This document shows positions 43,140-51,848 of a stretch of DNA of 64,000 nucleotides, piece by piece. The notes below the pieces were generated by a model. The model was not told the DNA's origin and did not search any database. It worked only from the letters and a program-made list of their open reading frames with translations. Numbering within the stretch: the first letter of the stretch is position 1; each line of letters starts with the position of its first letter. Origin of the DNA: Synechococcus sp. WH 7805 (lineage in GTDB: Bacteria; Cyanobacteriota; Cyanobacteriia; PCC-6307; Cyanobiaceae); assembly GCF_000153285.1 (NCBI RefSeq), contig NZ_CH724168.1, forward strand, positions 169,823-233,822, written 5' to 3'. A program made the position numbers and the translations under genes.

Positions 43140-43541
43140 TCAGGCCCAGTGGATTTCGGCGTTGATCAGGGGAACGATGCTGCGTTTCACAGGGCACTGT
43201 TCCGCCACCCGCTGAAGGAGTGCGCGCTGGTCGTCATCAAGCTGCTCTGGGAGCTGAAGGGTCACGCGCAGGGTGTCGATGCGTCTTGGCCCGTCGGTGC
43301 TCATCACTTTGTCCACGCTGGCGCTTGCTCCCTCAAGCGACCAACCGCGGCTGCGGGCGGTGATTCCCATGATTGTGAGCATGCAGGTGGCCAGTGAGGT
43401 GGCCAGGAGATCGGTGGGGGAAAACGCCTCTCCCTTGCCTTCGTTATCGAGGGGGGCATCGGTGCTCAGCGTGGCTCCAGATCCCGAATGGATGGCCTCG
43501 CAATGGAGATCACCGGTGTAGGTGCAGGTGATGTTGGTCAT
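43140..43541 (-). CDS. OsmC family protein
   Basis: OsmC/Ohr proteins reduce organic hydroperoxides with two cysteines. Here the block EAFSPTDLLATSLATCMLTIMGI contains one reactive cysteine and QCPVKRSI supplies the second, with the conserved glutamate nearby. At 133 residues it is standard size, closer to the YhfA/OsmC branch than to Ohr. It is convergent with rsmE. Confidence 0.9.
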   Translation of the reverse strand: MTNITCTYTGDLHCEAIHSGSGATLSTDAPLDNEGKGEAFSPTDLLATSLATCMLTIMGITARSRGWSLEGASASVDKVMSTDGPRRIDTLRVTLQLPEQLDDDQRALLQRVAEQCPVKRSIVPLINAEIHWA

Positions 43542-43560
43542 GTCGTAAGGAAATGGGCGG

Positions 43561-44190
43561 CTACCAAATCCAAGGGATTAAGCGTGTGGAGTGTTGACGG
43601 TAAGACGCGAAATCCGAATATTTATCAGACATTGATTTCTCTTTCTCGCCAATGCGTTGAAGGTAAAGGGCGGTAATCGCCAGAGGGACAAGAAAAGCCC
43701 AAGCTGAACCTGCGATGATTGCAAAACTTAAATAGCGCATCAGATCTCCGCTGTAGTTCACATGACGAACATGGCTCCAGATTCCATCACTGACTAGATC
43801 ACGACCCAATGTTTTGGCCGTCATTTTCTGCACGTCGGCAGACGTGTTGATCAAGCTACCGAAGTAGAACAGGGGGAGTGCTGTTGCTGTGGCTGCAATT
43901 GTGAGCGGGTCGGGATTGAAGAAAGCGAGAAAAGCTGGGAGTGAATAAAACACACCAATGATCAGGATGGCGCTAGTCAGGCCAACAGGCCCAACCTTTT
44001 CCTGAAATAAAAACGTTCTTCGTTCTGGATAAATCCGTTGTTCAAGCAGCCACCACACGCAGTAGCTGATGTGCATGCATGCGTAAAGAATCTGTCGTTG
44101 ATCTGCGATGCCGACTAATGCAATCAAGCCGATCACAATCGCGATCGTGATCATCTTGGCAATATTGATTGCCGTGAGCTGGCTGACCAT
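43561..44190 (-). CDS. DUF1295/isoprenylcysteine methyltransferase-like membrane protein
   Basis: Five to six membrane helices and a C-terminal pattern GIWSHVRHVNYSGDLMRYLSFA followed by GEKEKSM...YSDFASY. This is the ICMT/DUF1295 signature (R-H-x-N-Y and E-x(3)-M) for SAM-dependent methylation of membrane lipids or prenyl groups. It lies in a small minus-strand cluster with two photosynthesis-lineage small proteins; the substrate is unknown. Confidence 0.8.
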   Translation of the reverse strand: MVSQLTAINIAKMITIAIVIGLIALVGIADQRQILYACMHISYCVWWLLEQRIYPERRTFLFQEKVGPVGLTSAILIIGVFYSLPAFLAFFNPDPLTIAATATALPLFYFGSLINTSADVQKMTAKTLGRDLVSDGIWSHVRHVNYSGDLMRYLSFAIIAGSAWAFLVPLAITALYLQRIGEKEKSMSDKYSDFASYRQHSTRLIPWIW

Positions 44191-44199
44191 GACGACGTA

Positions 44200-44439
44200 T
44201 CAATTCGTGGAACTTTCCAATGAACCCTGATCGGGAAAACGCACAACAAGAAGATCGTCTTTGGTGAGCTCGCCTTGTTCGTTGAGCAATTCAGGGTGAG
44301 TTGTGAGCAGCCCGGTGCGATCACTGCGTTGCATGGCACGGGTCAGAACAGCCTTCCCCGGACGCATCATTCTGAACGCTTGGAGAAGCAGAAAGACCAG
44401 GCAGCCTGCGTAGACAAGAGGAAACAATGAACCAGCCAT
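44200..44439 (-). CDS. DUF2973 protein
   Basis: One N-terminal membrane helix (LFPLVYAGCLVFLLLQAFRMM) is followed by TTHPELLNEQGELTKDDLLVVRF, the diagnostic DUF2973 motif seen in residues about 46-68. The family is restricted to cyanobacteria, function unknown. It follows a 39-residue membrane protein gene within 4 bases. Confidence 0.88.
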   Translation of the reverse strand: MAGSLFPLVYAGCLVFLLLQAFRMMRPGKAVLTRAMQRSDRTGLLTTHPELLNEQGELTKDDLLVVRFPDQGSLESSTN

Positions 44440-44443
44440 CAGA

Positions 44444-44563
44444 TCAATCCTTTTTCTTTAATGAGGGCAGGTCTGTTGGCTGAGAGAGCACATACACGAC
44501 AGCAGCAGTGATGACCACTCCAAACACCACCATGCCGATAATGAACGGGGTGTAATCGGTCAT
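44444..44563 (-). CDS. Small single-helix membrane protein, 39 residues
   Basis: MTDYTPFIIGMVVFGVVITAA begins a one-helix peptide ending with a lysine-rich tail (SLKKKD). It lies 4 bases before the DUF2973 gene on the same strand, so it is likely co-transcribed. No named family recognised. Confidence 0.6.
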   Translation of the reverse strand: MTDYTPFIIGMVVFGVVITAAVVYVLSQPTDLPSLKKKD

Positions 44564-44630
44564 GGTTGACTCCGCAAGAAACAAACCTTAACAATGCTCA
44601 ACGCTGTTCGCGTGCTTAGCGTCAGAGCGG

Positions 44631-45362
44631 ATGCCTGAAGAACGGATGCGCTGGGGTCAGGCTCTGAATCAACGCGATCGTCAGCCCGAGGTGATGGATC
44701 AGCCAGGGCTGGATCCCGCAGAGCACGCGCGTGCCCTTCGCGGTCTGCGCCGGATCAATGCGATCAGCCGCAGCTCCTTGGGTTTGCTGCGTTCGCTGCA
44801 AGCGCTTCATTCAACGGCTTCAAAACCGATCAGCGTTCTGGAGCTGGCCTGCGGTGGTGGTGACATCGCCATCGATCTTGATCGGATGGCCAGACGCTCA
44901 GGGCTGGCGCTTGAGATCCGCGCCTGTGATCTCAATCCCGAGGCGATCCGCCTGGCACGCGCCAATGCCCAATGCAGGGGAGGACAGGTGGAGTTCAGCG
45001 TGGCTGATGCTCTCGCGGAGCCAGGTCAGGATCGAGTTGATGTTGTGTATTGCACGCTGTTCGCTCACCATCTCCCTGATGACGCGGTTGTCTCACTGTT
45101 TCGGGTGATGGCTGAGCGCGCCAACCATCTGGTGATCGTCGACGATCTGATCCGCAGTCGGCTCGGCTACGCCCTGGCCTGGGCAGGTACACGCCTGCTG
45201 AGCCGTTCATGGGTGGTGCATACCGATGGCCCTCTGTCGGTTCGTGCGGCATTCACTCCCCAGGAACTTCTCAAGCTGGCCGAGCGGGCGGGGTTCTCTG
45301 GAGCAGAGCTTCAGCGCTTCTGGCCTGAGCGCCAGCGGCTGATCTGGAGTCCACCGTTGTGA
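44631..45362 (+). CDS. SAM-dependent methyltransferase of type III PKS operon
   Basis: Class I methyltransferase fold: motif I ELACGGGDIAIDL, motif II ACDLNPEAI and motif III VYCTLFAHHLPD. At 243 residues it has a long N-terminal cap. It overlaps the flavoprotein gene by one base (TGATG) and heads a three-gene operon with a type III polyketide synthase, so it probably O- or C-methylates the polyketide product. Confidence 0.85.
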   Translation: MPEERMRWGQALNQRDRQPEVMDQPGLDPAEHARALRGLRRINAISRSSLGLLRSLQALHSTASKPISVLELACGGGDIAIDLDRMARRSGLALEIRACDLNPEAIRLARANAQCRGGQVEFSVADALAEPGQDRVDVVYCTLFAHHLPDDAVVSLFRVMAERANHLVIVDDLIRSRLGYALAWAGTRLLSRSWVVHTDGPLSVRAAFTPQELLKLAERAGFSGAELQRFWPERQRLIWSPPL

Positions 45363-46504
45363 TGGGCCGGACCTGGGATGTGGTGGTGATCGGAGGTGGT
45401 GTCGCTGGCGGGCTCGCTGCTCTCGACTGCGCCAGAAGGGGGCTCTCCGTGCTTGTGGTGGAAAAGCGCGTCTTTCCCCGTTGGAAGGTGTGCGGGTGTT
45501 GTTTCAACGCGCAGGCCCAAGGTGTGCTGGAGGCTGTGGGCCAGGGTGATCTGATGGCCCGTTGCGGAGCTCAGCCGCTGCAGCAGTTGCGCATCGGCCT
45601 CCAAGGCCAGACCGCGGTCCTCTCCCTGCCGGGTGGGTGGGTGCTTTCCCGGGAACGTTTTGATCAGGCCCTGCTGGAGGCTGCCGCTGCCGCTGGTGCC
45701 ACGGTTCGCTTTCAGACGCGGGGGCAGCTCGGTCCGGCATGTTCCGAGTCGCGGAACGTGCGGCTTACATCATCTTCCGGCGGGCCACAGGAGGATGTGC
45801 AAGCCAGGGTTGTGCTCGTGGCGGCAGGTCTGGTGAACCACTGCAGCCCCGATCACACCAGCATTGAAACCGTCGTCACATCCAGGGTGGGGGCTGGCTG
45901 TGTGTTGCCGCCCATGTCCCACGGTTACGCCAGCAACGTCATCCATATGGCCCTGGGGAACGGGGGGTATGTGGGATTGGTGCAACGGGAGGATGGAGCG
46001 TTGAACCTGGCGGCGGCGTTTGATCGTTCCTGTGTTGCTGCTGCAGGAGGTGCTGCGGGAGCAGCACGATCCGTTCTCATGTCTGCGGGATTCGACCTGC
46101 CTGCCGATCTCATGGCCGGGCAGTGGCAGTTGACTCCAGCCTTGACGCGCCGTCCTCCAGCGGTTGCCGGCAGCCGCTGTCTGCTGATTGGGGATGCAGC
46201 CGGTTACGTGGAACCGTTCACCGGCGAGGGGATGGCCTGGGCGCTGACTGCGGGAGGTGCTGCTGCTCCGTTTGTGGTCGAGGGGTTGGCTGACTGGAGC
46301 CCAAGCCTGGAACGTCGCTGGCTGCAAACCTTGGAGTCTCTGGTCGTGCGGCGTCAGAGGGTCTGCCGGGCTCTGGCCACAGTGCTGCAGCGTCCGCTGC
46401 TCACCTCCGGCCTGTTCAGCCTCTGCAGGGTCTGGCCGCGACTCCCGGAGCGGATCGTGTGCCGTGTGAACCGCGTGCAGGTGCCCCCAGCGGAGATCTG
46501 TTGA
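45362..46504 (+). CDS. FAD-dependent oxidoreductase of type III PKS operon
   Basis: Rossmann FAD-binding motif VVVIGGGVAGGLAALDCARRG near the start, with VEKRVFPRWKVCG after it and the second FAD box CLLIGDAAGYVEPFTGEGMAWAL (both cited here by their ends). This places it with geranylgeranyl-reductase-like hydroxylases and reductases. It is likely to hydroxylate or oxidise the polyketide. It overlaps the neighbours by one base on each side. Confidence 0.87.
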   Translation: MGRTWDVVVIGGGVAGGLAALDCARRGLSVLVVEKRVFPRWKVCGCCFNAQAQGVLEAVGQGDLMARCGAQPLQQLRIGLQGQTAVLSLPGGWVLSRERFDQALLEAAAAAGATVRFQTRGQLGPACSESRNVRLTSSSGGPQEDVQARVVLVAAGLVNHCSPDHTSIETVVTSRVGAGCVLPPMSHGYASNVIHMALGNGGYVGLVQREDGALNLAAAFDRSCVAAAGGAAGAARSVLMSAGFDLPADLMAGQWQLTPALTRRPPAVAGSRCLLIGDAAGYVEPFTGEGMAWALTAGGAAAPFVVEGLADWSPSLERRWLQTLESLVVRRQRVCRALATVLQRPLLTSGLFSLCRVWPRLPERIVCRVNRVQVPPAEIC

Positions 46505-47598
46505 TGGCCCTCACGCTGCACGGCATCGGCACGGCCGTTCCCCAGGGTTCCATCACCCGAGATGAGGCGGTTGCCCTAGCGGAGCATGTCAGCGGTGGCG
46601 ACGGCCGGCAGACAGCGCTGCTACAGCGCATCCATCAGCGCAGCGGCGTGAGTCGTCGGGGCAGTGTGCTGATCACTGATCACGCCAACGACGGTTCATT
46701 TCTCGCACGGGTGCCCTTCTACGGCAGCACCAACCCCTCCACGGGGGAGCGGATGACTGAATTTCAGCGCCATGCCGCTGAGCTGGCGTTCGAAGCCAGC
46801 GCTACAGCCTTTTCTGAGTCTGGAGTTGCCGTTGAGGCGATCACCCACCTGATCACGGTCTGCTGCACCGGCTTCGAGGCTCCGGGGGTGGATCTGGCTC
46901 TGATCGAACGGCTTGGGTTGCGTGCCGATGTCCAGCGAACCCATGTGGGCTTCATGGGCTGCCATGCAGCGCTCAATGGCCTGCGGGTGGCCCGGGCGTT
47001 TGCAGAAGCCGATGCCGACGCCGTGGTTCTGATCTGCTGCGTGGAACTTTGCAGCCTGCATCTCCAGTACGGCGGGGATCCTGAGCAGGTGGTGGCCAAT
47101 GCCTTGTTCGCTGATGGTGCCGCTGCTGTGGTGGCGTCGGCGCAACGCCCGATCTCGTTTCCGGCTCTTGTGCTGGAGACCAATGGATCCACCGTGATCC
47201 CAGGATCCGCTGGCTTGATGCACTGGAGAATCGCTGATCACGGGTTTTCCATGGGCCTGTCGCCTCAGGTGCCGCAGACCGTGGCGCAGGCCCTGCGCCC
47301 CTGGTTGGACGATTGGTTAGGCGGTTGGGATCTCACTCCTGCATCCATCAGCAGCTGGGCAATGCATCCCGGCGGGCCCAGGGTTCTTTCGGCTTGCGGT
47401 GAGGTGCTGGAACTAAGCCCTGAGCAATTGCAAACATCACGGGCTGTGCTGCACGACCACGGCAACATGTCCAGCGCCACAGTGCTGTTCATCCTTCAGC
47501 GGTTGCGCCGCTCAGCCATCCCTGGCCCCTGCCTGGCCCTGGCCTTCGGCCCCGGCCTTTGCGCCGAGGTGGCCTTGTTTCGGCTTATGGATGGCTGA
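46504..47598 (+). CDS. Type III polyketide synthase (chalcone synthase-like)
   Basis: Homodimeric thiolase-fold enzyme that extends a starter acyl-CoA with malonyl-CoA. The catalytic triad is visible: C153 in MGCHAALNG, H288 in AMHPGGPRVL and N321 in HGNMSS. CCTGFEAPGVD is the conserved CTGFxxPG block. Length 364 residues. The operon with a methyltransferase and a flavoprotein resembles the srsABC set of Streptomyces that makes methylated alkylresorcinols or alkylquinones; the product here is unknown. Confidence 0.92.
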   Translation: MALTLHGIGTAVPQGSITRDEAVALAEHVSGGDGRQTALLQRIHQRSGVSRRGSVLITDHANDGSFLARVPFYGSTNPSTGERMTEFQRHAAELAFEASATAFSESGVAVEAITHLITVCCTGFEAPGVDLALIERLGLRADVQRTHVGFMGCHAALNGLRVARAFAEADADAVVLICCVELCSLHLQYGGDPEQVVANALFADGAAAVVASAQRPISFPALVLETNGSTVIPGSAGLMHWRIADHGFSMGLSPQVPQTVAQALRPWLDDWLGGWDLTPASISSWAMHPGGPRVLSACGEVLELSPEQLQTSRAVLHDHGNMSSATVLFILQRLRRSAIPGPCLALAFGPGLCAEVALFRLMDG

Positions 47599-47637
47599 CC
47601 GGCGGCCCCCCGCAGTTGCCTCTCTTTTTCGACAGGA

Positions 47638-48111
47638 TTGAGTTTTGTTGCAGAGCCCGTGATCGCACTCGTCCGTCGCCTGGCCGGACCTGCCGCCGCC
47701 GCCACTGGTGTTCTGGGCCTTGCTGTTTCCGGCACAGTCTGGAACTTCTACGGACGCCTGCCCGGCCTGATCGGAACCATTGCTTCACTGCTTGTTCTGG
47801 CGGTGGGCCTGGTGCTTCTGCGGCCACTTCCTGCGCCGGCGCTGCCCGATCCCTCCACTTCTGAAGAGCCTGCCGTTCCGTCTGAGGAGGCCATCGCTGC
47901 AGATCCAGTGGTCTCCGGTGAGTCACTGACCACCGCTGAGGCCATCGCCCGTGAACTGGCTGCCGAAGAGAGCCGCAAGCCTGAGGTGGTTCTGGTGACC
48001 TATGCACCCGAGAATCTTCTCCCCGGAACCAGCCTTCCGGCTCGCAAACGCCGCCCCGGAGCGTCGTTCAAGCCTTTTCGGGAGATGACCGACGAACTGT
48101 TCAAGAGTTGA
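47638..48111 (+). CDS. Membrane protein with Pro/Glu-rich cytoplasmic part
   Basis: Two membrane helices (about 19-62) are followed by a proline/glutamate/alanine-rich region and a basic ending (PARKRRPGASFKPFREMTDELFKS). The TTG at 47638 or GTG at 47659 could start it. No domain recognised. It follows the type III PKS gene on the same strand by 40 bases. Confidence 0.65.
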   Translation: MSFVAEPVIALVRRLAGPAAAATGVLGLAVSGTVWNFYGRLPGLIGTIASLLVLAVGLVLLRPLPAPALPDPSTSEEPAVPSEEAIAADPVVSGESLTTAEAIARELAAEESRKPEVVLVTYAPENLLPGTSLPARKRRPGASFKPFREMTDELFKS

Positions 48112-48128
48112 CGACCCCTGATTGATTC

Positions 48129-48359
48129 ATGACAGGCAATCTGCAGGCCATTGGGTTTCTCTTCACCTGGGTTCTTGGCTGGGGTGTCGGAGGATCGTTG
48201 ATCGATGCCGGATTGATTGAGTTCGGCGTTTATTCACTGGAAACAGGCCAGCTCGGCACCGCGATCACTTTTATTCTTTGGTCTCTGTTGTGGGGCTGGG
48301 GTGGATTCAGGCTCTACCAGATCCTTACCGACTCCAGGGCGTCACAGGATGATCACTAA
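48129..48359 (+). CDS. Small membrane protein, 76 residues
   Basis: Two hydrophobic helices (about 7-25 and 43-64) rich in tryptophan and glycine (ILWSLLWGWGGF), with a short charged tail. It converges with the P450 gene, 16 bases apart. Function unknown. Confidence 0.7.
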   Translation: MTGNLQAIGFLFTWVLGWGVGGSLIDAGLIEFGVYSLETGQLGTAITFILWSLLWGWGGFRLYQILTDSRASQDDH

Positions 48360-48375
48360 GCGGGCTCCTTTTGGT

Positions 48376-49674
48376 TCACCGCGACGTGTCGCGGGCCGAT
48401 GCTCTCACCAGCAACCCTCCCCGAGGTGAGGGACTGGGGATCTGCTGAAGCGTCAGGTCTTGATCCGGCGTTAACTCCAGCCGCACGCGCTGCAGCAGCC
48501 CAACCGCCATCAGACGGATCTCCAGCTCCGCCAACGCCTTGCCCAGGCAAACTCGCTCCCCGCCGCCGAAGGGCAAGAGGGTTGCCGTGAATGAACCATC
48601 CAGGTGGCGTTGCGGTCTGATGTCTGCCAGGTCGCAGGACCCATCGCCAAGGTCTGGTGAAAGTGCCACCTGAATCACTCGATTCGGTGGTATCGCCACA
48701 CCACCGAGCTGAACGGTGTCCTTGGTTCTGCGGAAGAACCCTCCCACTGGCGGCGTCAGGCGCATCACCTCCAGCACGGTGGCGTCGAGACGAGGGCAGC
48801 TTCGGGCATCCAAGTTGGGCCAGGACTGATCCAGCAGTTCTGGCAACAACCATTGCTCAACCTCGGGGTTGAGCAATAGGGCGCGCATCAGACAGCTCAA
48901 GGACGACGCGGTGGTTTCGTAGCCGGCGAACAGCAGCAGAAGCAGTTGTTCCACCAGATCATCATCGGTGAGAGGAATCCCAGCCTCATCTAGGCCGCCG
49001 CTGAGCAGGTCCAGGCCTCCCCGCCTCGTTGATGTCTGGGCCAGAACCTGTTGCAGGCGGAGCAGCAGGCGCTTCTTGGCCTCCAGGGCCTTGGCGAAGG
49101 GAGTGCCAGGAATGGCGACGGGAATCGAGAACAGGGCCCGGGTCCAGATCTCGAAGTCGGCGAACAGGGCCTGCCGGTCACTGGCATCCAGACCCAGCAC
49201 GGTGGTGGCGATCACGGCAAAGGCGAAGCGACGCATGCAGGGCACGAGCTGAACTGGGGCCTTGGCCTGGATCAGCTCCTCTGCCAGCTCCTCCACCAGA
49301 GCGGCGATCGAAGGGGTGTAGCGGCTCAGAGCTGCTGCGGAAAACAGCTGTCCGACCACCCGGCGGCGCGCCTTGTGACCTTCTCCGCTGCGATTGGCCA
49401 ATGAGCGGTTGCCGAGAAGCTGGCGCACGCTCTCCGGCCACCAACCCTCGAGGGCGTCCCCCTGGGCGAACAGATCGGCAATCGGCTGTTCCCCGCGGAT
49501 GAATACCAGGCGCTGGTTGAGCAGTCGCGTTTCAAACACTTCGCCATAGGCCGTGAACCGCTTCTGCGCGAACTGCGGGTCGCGGAAAAAGTCGAGGGTT
49601 TCCTTCAGGCCGGTCACGGCCCCCGTGCTCGGAAGTGACCTGGCCGTCATGGCGCTCGGGAGAGAGGAGGCCAC
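48376..49674 (-). CDS. Cytochrome P450, CYP120-like
   Basis: A 432-residue soluble P450. The haem-binding loop FGGGERVCLGKA has the cysteine thiolate. The I-helix oxygen motif is AGYETTAS, the K-helix E-x-x-R is EVMR, and a PPVGGFFR aromatic/proline stretch follows. Among bacterial P450s it is closest in feel to cyanobacterial CYP120, which hydroxylates retinoids or terpenes. No ferredoxin partner is adjacent. Confidence 0.9.
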   Translation of the reverse strand: MASSLPSAMTARSLPSTGAVTGLKETLDFFRDPQFAQKRFTAYGEVFETRLLNQRLVFIRGEQPIADLFAQGDALEGWWPESVRQLLGNRSLANRSGEGHKARRRVVGQLFSAAALSRYTPSIAALVEELAEELIQAKAPVQLVPCMRRFAFAVIATTVLGLDASDRQALFADFEIWTRALFSIPVAIPGTPFAKALEAKKRLLLRLQQVLAQTSTRRGGLDLLSGGLDEAGIPLTDDDLVEQLLLLLFAGYETTASSLSCLMRALLLNPEVEQWLLPELLDQSWPNLDARSCPRLDATVLEVMRLTPPVGGFFRRTKDTVQLGGVAIPPNRVIQVALSPDLGDGSCDLADIRPQRHLDGSFTATLLPFGGGERVCLGKALAELEIRLMAVGLLQRVRLELTPDQDLTLQQIPSPSPRGGLLVRASARDTSR

Positions 49675-49743
49675 ACGCTATCGAGCAGGGGGAGGTGCTT
49701 TGATCGCCCTGTTGGTGTGACATTGACGATGGCTGGATCCGAC

Positions 49744-50046
49744 ATGCACGACGCGCTGGCAGCGCTGGTTGCCGATGTGGGGATGGGCAATGTGATTGAT
49801 GCAGAACTGCTCGAGGGCTGCCCTGTGGCGGCCCACGAACTCGATGACATGGATGCCGATCAGGCGGCGCGAGTGGCGGCGCATTGTTTCCAGACGCTCT
49901 TTGATCACAGCGTTGAAGCACCGGTGGGGTTGGAGGCGGATGCCTCCGCGGGGGTGTGGAGCGGCACGCTTGATGGCTTCCGCTTCAGCATCAGCCGTGA
50001 CGATCTCGGCGATCTGGTGTTGGATTTCAGCAGTGCCCAGGCATGA
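49744..50046 (+). CDS. Acidic hypothetical protein, about 100 residues
   Basis: An acidic, alanine-rich soluble protein (HDALAALVADVGMGNVIDA ...) ending VLDFSSAQA. Start set at MHDALAAL; an ATG at 49717 adds nine residues. Its stop overlaps the next gene start (ATGA), suggesting a coupled pair. No domain recognised. Confidence 0.65.
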   Translation: MHDALAALVADVGMGNVIDAELLEGCPVAAHELDDMDADQAARVAAHCFQTLFDHSVEAPVGLEADASAGVWSGTLDGFRFSISRDDLGDLVLDFSSAQA

Positions 50047-50270
50047 CCATCGAGGAGCTCCGCGGAGATCTTGGTCAACGGATCGGCAAGAGAGTGGAGA
50101 TGCTGTTCACCCGCGATGGAGAGCCTGCGCTGGAGATCAGCGATCTCTATCAGCCATCTCCCGCGGGCTTTGGTGGGCAACTGCAGCTTCGCGATGGATC
50201 CCGTCTGGCCTGGGAGCTGTGGCTTGAAGATGGGGAGCGCTGGAACTTCCAGGCTTCACCCATTCACTGA
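50043..50270 (+). CDS. Hypothetical protein, 75 residues
   Basis: MTIEELRGDLGQRIGKRVEM begins a soluble protein with LEISDLYQPSPAGFGGQLQLRDGSR and a tryptophan-rich end (WELWLEDGERWNF). The fold appears small and beta-rich. It is coupled to the preceding gene by a four-base overlap. Function unknown. Confidence 0.65.
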   Translation: MTIEELRGDLGQRIGKRVEMLFTRDGEPALEISDLYQPSPAGFGGQLQLRDGSRLAWELWLEDGERWNFQASPIH

Positions 50271-50307
50271 TGAATGGCCTGGATTCAATCCGGTTGGTGC
50301 GTCGGTT

Positions 50308-51027
50308 TCAGGCAAACCCTTGTCCTCTGGCGTGCGTTGCGGTGTTCCGCTCACCAATGGTTCGGAATTCCAGATGATCGTTGGCTGGGGTGTAGATCGT
50401 GTAGCTGGCACCTTTGCCGATCCCGATCACACTGCGTTTGGGGACGGTGTGCTCCTGTTGGTGCTCACCTGAAAGATCTTGCACACGTGATGCCATCGAT
50501 CCTCCCGTGAGCTCAATGCGAAATTGCTCGCCGCAGCGGGCCGTAAACAGACGGTTCACATTCAGGCGTGTGAGACGGTCGAGGAGAATGAGGGGAGATC
50601 GCGTTGGGGTGAGTTGATCACCCACATCGGCCGAACTCCCGTGCATCAGGGCACAATCCAGTTCGATGAAGCCGAACTGAAGGGACGCCAACCATTCGGC
50701 ATGTCCTGGACCCACTGCAGTGAGTAGTGCCTGGATGGCATCTTCCCCACGCTCGAGTCGAAGTGCCTCAGCGTTGCGCTCCCCTCGGTAGCCGCATTCG
50801 GCCAGCAACTGCTCCTCCCACCATCCGTAGATGCAATCGGGCTTGAGATCGTTGCGTTTTGGCTTACGCAATCGACTGAGCAAGGCATCACAATTGCGCT
50901 CTGAACTGATCAGATCGCCGAGAACGAAGAGGCTTTCAATCCCCCGTTGGGTGGACAGGTCGCGTTGAATCTGTTCGTAGAGATCAAGATCTCCGTGCAG
51001 ACCACTGATGAGTGCCCAGCGTTCCAT
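50308..51027 (-). CDS. Degenerate calcineurin-like phosphoesterase
   Basis: Metallophosphoesterase fold with several ligand positions replaced. Motif I reads SGLHG instead of D-x-H, motif II is intact as LGDLIS, motif III reads GWWEEQ where GNHD is expected, motif IV is kept as MHGS, and the GHTH loop is replaced by RCGEQF. With both dinuclear-site ends altered it may bind one metal or be a regulatory pseudo-enzyme. It is the third gene of the operon with a Zur-like box, overlapping the second gene by one base. Confidence 0.7.
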   Translation of the reverse strand: MERWALISGLHGDLDLYEQIQRDLSTQRGIESLFVLGDLISSERNCDALLSRLRKPKRNDLKPDCIYGWWEEQLLAECGYRGERNAEALRLERGEDAIQALLTAVGPGHAEWLASLQFGFIELDCALMHGSSADVGDQLTPTRSPLILLDRLTRLNVNRLFTARCGEQFRIELTGGSMASRVQDLSGEHQQEHTVPKRSVIGIGKGASYTIYTPANDHLEFRTIGERNTATHARGQGFA

Positions 51028-51848
51028 CAGCGCTCACACACGTGGCTGGCATCATCGGCCCGCTCGGCGTATTCAAATCCGTGGCTTAATCGCCAGGCAA
51101 ACACTTCGGGTAGGCCAGCATTCACAATGGCCTGGCAGGTTACAGCAACGTCATACTCAACTTCGTGAATCGTGATCTCCTGGGTGTTGTCATCATGTAT
51201 CACATACGTCGCTTTGGTTCCCCCATGGCGGGGTTCTCCAACCGAACCTGCATTCACAATGCGTCGCACAGGCAGCTTCAGTTCGTGCTCAACAGGAGCT
51301 TCTTTGTTGCCCTGAACTTTCACTTGGATCGAACCCTCGCTCAGTTCCCGGACATAAGGCTGATGGGTATGACCGCAGAACAGAATCTCGGCCCCAGCTG
51401 AATCAACCCTCTCCAGGGCTGCGAATGCACTCATATCAGGCAAGAGATATTCATGTTGGCTGTTGGGACTGCCATGCACAAACAGATGAGAGTTTCGTCG
51501 CAAGGTCATCGGCAATGTGGCCAGAAAAGCTTTGTTGTCTTCTGTGAGCTGTTGCTCTGTCCAATGGTGCGCTCTGTGACCGCGCCGTTCCGCCAGTTGC
51601 GAGGGGTAGCTGCATTCGCAGGCATTGAGGCCGTCAATGATGTCCTCATCCCAACAGCCCTGGCAGGTTGGAATGTTGCGCTGGCGGATGAGATTCACCA
51701 CTTCATTGGGCTGCGGGCCGTAACCGACAAGATCACCGAGGCAGGTGATGGTGTTGATGCCCTGTTGATCAATATCCGCAAGGACAGCTTCAACCGCAGC
51801 GAGGTTGGCGTGGAGGCAGGAAATAACGGCTTGTTTCATGGTGATCAC
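51027..51848 (-). CDS. Atypical YfcE/MJ0936-type metallophosphoesterase
   Basis: The overall pattern of the DUF2436-type phosphoesterases is present: LGDLVGYGPQPNEV, WTEQQL, FVHGSP, GHTHQPY and NAGSVGEPRHGG. Motif I reads SCLHANL, with cysteine in place of the metal-bridging aspartate, and motif III reads GCWDED rather than GNHD. Extra cysteines (CECS) and histidines (RGHRAHHW) lie close by. The metal site is therefore probably different from that of its relatives. It overlaps the CobW-type gene by four bases. Confidence 0.75.
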   Translation of the reverse strand: MITMKQAVISCLHANLAAVEAVLADIDQQGINTITCLGDLVGYGPQPNEVVNLIRQRNIPTCQGCWDEDIIDGLNACECSYPSQLAERRGHRAHHWTEQQLTEDNKAFLATLPMTLRRNSHLFVHGSPNSQHEYLLPDMSAFAALERVDSAGAEILFCGHTHQPYVRELSEGSIQVKVQGNKEAPVEHELKLPVRRIVNAGSVGEPRHGGTKATYVIHDDNTQEITIHEVEYDVAVTCQAIVNAGLPEVFAWRLSHGFEYAERADDASHVCER

